Shown here piece after piece: positions 62,001-64,000 of a stretch of 64,000 nt of DNA; positions within the stretch are counted from its first letter, which is position 1, and each line of letters opens with the position of its first letter. Location of the stretch: the NCBI GenBank assembly GCA_019311105.1, contig JAFDDA010000011.1:1-64000 (forward strand), written 5' to 3'. This DNA comes from Deltaproteobacteria bacterium (GTDB lineage Bacteria > Myxococcota_A > UBA9160 > JAFDDA01). The translations under genes and the position numbers were made by a program. A model generated the notes under the pieces. The model had not been told where the DNA came from. It did no database searches and saw only the letters and a program-made list of their open reading frames with translations.

Positions 62001-62107
62001 TCGAGCCGCTGCTCCAGCCGATTCCGAAGCGAGGGATGCAGGCCCTGCGTAAGCCTGCCGCGCCGAGCCCACCGCCGCAGCCGACCCACGTGGCCTCCCT
62101 GCCCTAG
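59081..62107 (+). CDS. Divergent bifunctional penicillin-binding protein (GT51 plus transpeptidase)
   Basis: A protein of about 1008 residues. A signal anchor (PLLVVLGLLLLATAVRTEI) lies near the N-terminus. The transglycosylase domain has the probable catalytic glutamate in IENRELLAPG and the motif GGSTLAVQLEKY. A long middle region follows, then the transpeptidase part with S-x2-K (STAKLRTLVHY), S-x-N (SVNLPFVRLM) and K-T-G (KTGTGDDRR). It is longer and more diverged than PBP1a; the region between SVN and KTG is unusually large. ATG 59081 or 59087 fits; the ORF start at 58910 adds an unlikely arginine-rich leader. Confidence 0.8.
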   Translation: MGMRWPHPGRPLLVVLGLLLLATAVRTEIRTSRVQATIAASLAERVDFEVLGGKNPAGPPPALGPFDERLGYTRLAESISRLESAGYRVTAQARPTARAERLAALGIPAVFHEKTRAGLRVVDRNGAMLSQALHPSRAFASFDDIPRTMVDTLLFIENRELLAPGFRHRSPVIEWPRLAHAAWLQLLPRGDARRPGGSTLAVQLEKYRHSPGGMTTSAGEKLRQIAAATLRSYHDGPDTVKVRRRIVADYINTVPLAARAGFGEVHGIPDGLAAWFGVGFEATARALEEGPPEARALAFRRTLALFLAQRRPSHYLRAGRDDLEALVDSYLPRLADAGVIGPDLHRAAADTRVGFLDGKPGMGRGGFVEHKAVDAARNELVRQLGLSGTYDLDRMDLTVATTLDAEAQARVNAVLADLRDPAGLGARLRQPRLVEFGDPAEVVYSFLLYERRGNANLLRVQADTLEQPFNVNEGMKLDLGSTAKLRTLVHYLELVSDAFDTHAGKTRAELAATAVHPRDGLSLFVVQALRAQPHLDLDDLIDLALDRPISARPSRFYTGGGSHRFGNYEPDFDASFVSLRTALRHSVNLPFVRLMREIVGHLSFRPGGPGGQSLDDRSDPRRKPLLERFAERESLQFLNGFVPRYRDRSPAEREAELARRSRPGPFRLSVVYRWLHPDGETADLHRFLSRQLPGKRFEGDDVRRWHRQAGPRLRLADRAFLTGLHPIELWLVRHWNAHPGADARELEVASAPTRRDAYAWLFRGRRRAQDLRIRAELERDAFAEIHAAWARTGYPFETLVPSLATAIGSSADRPAALAQLLGILQNDGLRLASRRIDEIRLAADTPYEARLEAQDAKPERVLRSEVARAVRAALVDVVENGTARRARGALRAPNGEPFSIGAKTGTGDDRRKRFASDGRLLSAEVVSRSATLAFLVGDRHFGVLTAYVEGPAAEGYGFTSSLPAQALRYLAPAIEPLLQPIPKRGMQALRKPAAPSPPPQPTHVASLP

Positions 62108-62243
62108 CGAGCCGTCCCACGCGCGACGAGTCCGGCGCAATTTCGCACGGTCTGCCGAGCTGGCTGTTCGCCGGACCGCCCACAGCAGGCGACAACCTGC
62201 GGCCGGCGGTAGACTCGGCTCCGTGCCCACACCGGAGGAGCCC

Positions 62244-63644
62244 ATGTCCGAGCCCGCCTCGACCTTCCCCCAGACCGACGTCGAACTGATCCCGGACACG
62301 GTGGCCCGCCTGCGCGCCAGCTTCGATGCGGGCCGTACGCGCCCGCTCGAGTGGCGCCGCGAGCAGCTCGAGCGGCTGATCGCACTCCTCGGCGACCACG
62401 GCAGCGAGATCGTCGAAGCGCTCCAGGCGGATCTGAAGAAGCCCGAGCTCGAGGCCTGGGGCGCAGACATCGGCGCCGTGCGTTCGGAGGCCAGGGCCGC
62501 ACTGAAGAAGCTGAAGCGCTGGACGCGCCCCGAACGCGTGGGCGGAATGCCCTTCCTCGGCCGCTCCTCCATCGTTCGCGAGCCCCTCGGCGTCGTGCTC
62601 ATCATCTCGCCGTGGAACTACCCCGTGCAGCTGCTCTTCTGCCCGCTGGTCGGCGCCCTCGCCGCGGGCAACGCCGCGGTGCTGAAGCCCTCGGAGGTGA
62701 CCCCGCACACGTCGGCCGTGCTCGCGCGCCACGTCCCCGACTATCTCGACACCGAGGCGGTGGCCCTCATCGAAGGGGCCGTCGACGAGACGACGGCGCT
62801 TCTCGCCGAACGCTTCGACCACATCTTCTACACGGGGAACGGCAGCGTGGGTCGGGTCGTGATGGAGGCCGCGGCCAAGAACTTGACCCCGGTCACCCTC
62901 GAGCTCGGCGGCAAGACGCCCTGCATCGTCGACGACGACGTGGACGTCGAGATCACGGCTCGCCGCATCGCCTGGGGCAAGTTCATGAACGCAGGCCAGA
63001 CCTGCATCGCCCCCGACTACGTCCTGGTCCACGAGGATCGTGAAGAAGAGCTCGTCGCCGCACTCGACCGGACGATCCACGACTTCTACGGCGACGACCC
63101 GAAGGCCACGCCCGACTACGCGCGCATCGTCAACGGCCGCCACCACCAGCGCGTGGCTCGCCTCATCAAGGACGGGGACGTCGTGGCCGGAGGCCAGACC
63201 GACGAGACCCAGAACTACATCGCTCCGACGCTGCTGCGGAACGTCTCCCCGGACTCGGATGCCATGCGCGAGGAGATTTTCGGGCCTGTGCTGCCGATCT
63301 TGAAGGTGAAGGACATCGCCGAAGCCATCCGCTTCGTCGGTGAGCGCGAAAAGCCGCTCGCGCTCTATATCTTTTCGAATGACGAACGCGTGCAGCAGGA
63401 CGTGCTCGACCGCACCAGCTCCGGCGGCGTCTGCGTGAACGGAACGATCCTGCACCTCGCGAACTCGAAGCTGCCCTTCGGCGGCGTCGGGCCCGCAGGC
63501 ATGGGTGCCTACCACGGCCGTCACAGCTTCGAGACCTTCAGCCACCGCAAGTCCGTGCTGCGCCGCAAGCTGAAGCGCGACCCGAAATTCATGTACCCGC
63601 CCTACGGGAGCTTCAAGACCCGCATGGCGAAGCGTTTCTCCTAG
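62244..63644 (+). CDS. Aldehyde dehydrogenase (NAD(P)+-dependent)
   Basis: A 466-residue class 3-like aldehyde dehydrogenase. NAD-binding IISPWNYPVQLL and PVTLELGGKTPCIVDDD (catalytic glutamate in LELGGK), the nucleophilic cysteine in FMNAGQTCIAPDY and the terminal FGPVLPI/LPFGGVGPAGMG motifs are intact. The length and C-terminal hydrophobic/basic tail (KFMYPPYGSFKTRMAKRF) resemble fatty-aldehyde dehydrogenases. ATG 62244 follows CCGGAGGAG; the track start at 62223 is a GTG without a site. Confidence 0.92.
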   Translation: MSEPASTFPQTDVELIPDTVARLRASFDAGRTRPLEWRREQLERLIALLGDHGSEIVEALQADLKKPELEAWGADIGAVRSEARAALKKLKRWTRPERVGGMPFLGRSSIVREPLGVVLIISPWNYPVQLLFCPLVGALAAGNAAVLKPSEVTPHTSAVLARHVPDYLDTEAVALIEGAVDETTALLAERFDHIFYTGNGSVGRVVMEAAAKNLTPVTLELGGKTPCIVDDDVDVEITARRIAWGKFMNAGQTCIAPDYVLVHEDREEELVAALDRTIHDFYGDDPKATPDYARIVNGRHHQRVARLIKDGDVVAGGQTDETQNYIAPTLLRNVSPDSDAMREEIFGPVLPILKVKDIAEAIRFVGEREKPLALYIFSNDERVQQDVLDRTSSGGVCVNGTILHLANSKLPFGGVGPAGMGAYHGRHSFETFSHRKSVLRRKLKRDPKFMYPPYGSFKTRMAKRFS

Positions 63645-63655
63645 GGCGGCCGAGG

Positions 63656-64000
63656 TCAGCCGATGGGCTCGGGCTCCCCGGCTTCCGTCACGCGCGCGTC
63701 GTGTTCGGCCTTCGCTTCGGCCAGGGCCGGAATCACCTGGTCGAGTTCTTCGAGGGTCCACAGGTGATCGTTCGAGAACGACTTGATCACGGCGGGCTGC
63801 TGCATGATGCCGACGGTCCCGCGCATGACGTTGATGATCTGGCCCGTGATCTCCTGCGCGGCGGGTGACGCGAGCCAGGTGCAGACCGGCGCGATCTGGG
63901 CGGGGCCGCGCGTCGGATCTTCGACGTCCACCGTCTCACCGCGACCCTCCGCCAAGGGGAGGGTCAATCGCGTGGCGGCGCCGGGCGAGATCGTGTTCAC
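63656..64000 (-). CDS. Short-chain dehydrogenase, C-terminal part (runs off the window)
   Basis: Only the last 114 residues are visible, and the apparent start at 64000 is the window edge. NTISPGAATRLTLPL matches the SDR segment after the active site, and the stretch EITGQIINVMRGTVGIMQQP is the typical end of SDR enzymes such as hydroxysteroid or acyl dehydrogenases. The cofactor motif and the YxxxK site lie beyond the window. It is convergent with the aldehyde dehydrogenase. Confidence 0.7.
   Translation of the reverse strand: MNTISPGAATRLTLPLAEGRGETVDVEDPTRGPAQIAPVCTWLASPAAQEITGQIINVMRGTVGIMQQPAVIKSFSNDHLWTLEELDQVIPALAEAKAEHDARVTEAGEPEPIG

Overview
The window is GC-rich, densely packed bacterial DNA from an aerobic Gram-negative heterotroph. 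The gene set (complex I, oxygen-dependent haem synthesis, a cytochrome P450, acyl-CoA dehydrogenases, thiolase/DUF35, a CaiB-type racemase, PEP-CTERM-like sorting and a bacterial phosphatidylcholine-synthase type enzyme) suggests a deltaproteobacterial-type lineage such as Myxococcota or Binatota. That assignment is inference; no rRNA or complete tRNA is present.

Region 1 (about 1-20.7 kb) is an accessory stress island that looks less GC-rich than the rest. It holds an OsmC remnant, a tetrapyrrole-independent set of small stress proteins, a lipoprotein cytochrome c, a P-type ATPase, a zinc-ribbon protein, a STAS-like protein, a BCAM0308-family protein, an unknown 384-residue protein, a PCMT/erythromycin-esterase fusion, an MBL/beta-CASP nuclease, a thymidine/AMP-phosphorylase homologue overlapping a PRPP-synthetase homologue, a broken ACR3 arsenite exporter, a tyrosine recombinase beside a truncated ThiF-like gene, a tandem universal stress protein and Hsp20. 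The content resembles the low-oxygen-activated (lxa) locus of Burkholderia cenocepacia, which contains BCAM0308. Four good and one weaker -24/-12 (sigma-54) promoter sequences sit in front of its small-gene operons, arranged as divergent pairs. Two half-tRNA relics and several truncated genes indicate past recombination.

Region 2 (20.7-29.1 kb) is housekeeping. A nine-gene minus-strand run mixes complex I and 2-oxoacid dehydrogenase genes: nuoB, lpd, E2, lipB, nuoI, nuoC, nuoD and two small unknown genes. Upstream on the plus strand lie a DUF2238-type membrane protein and crcB.

Region 3 (29.1-42 kb) has a Pcs-like phosphatidyltransferase, hemH facing hemG-hemE, an acyl-CoA dehydrogenase pair, a single-domain universal stress protein, ispH, a MATE exporter and clpS-clpA. 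Region 4 (42-64 kb) has a FemAB/GNAT-like protein, a CvpA-type protein, lipA, glutathione-dependent formaldehyde dehydrogenase, an M19 dipeptidase, tandem DUF547 proteins, a DUF35-thiolase-racemase group, an AsmA-like protein, a PEP-CTERM-like protein, a second MATE exporter, a P450, a divergent penicillin-binding protein, an aldehyde dehydrogenase and the end of a short-chain dehydrogenase.

Intergenic repeats recur in regions 3-4: a 164-nt hairpin after the Pcs-like gene, a 34-nt dispersed repeat at the clpA end and before the dipeptidase, a 24-bp perfect inverted repeat, a 32-bp tandem repeat and a 27-nt palindrome. Several genes carry lesions (an ACR3 gene with two frame breaks, one acyl-CoA dehydrogenase frameshift, and in-frame losses in the ATPase and HemG). 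These may be real, or may reflect errors in a draft assembly.
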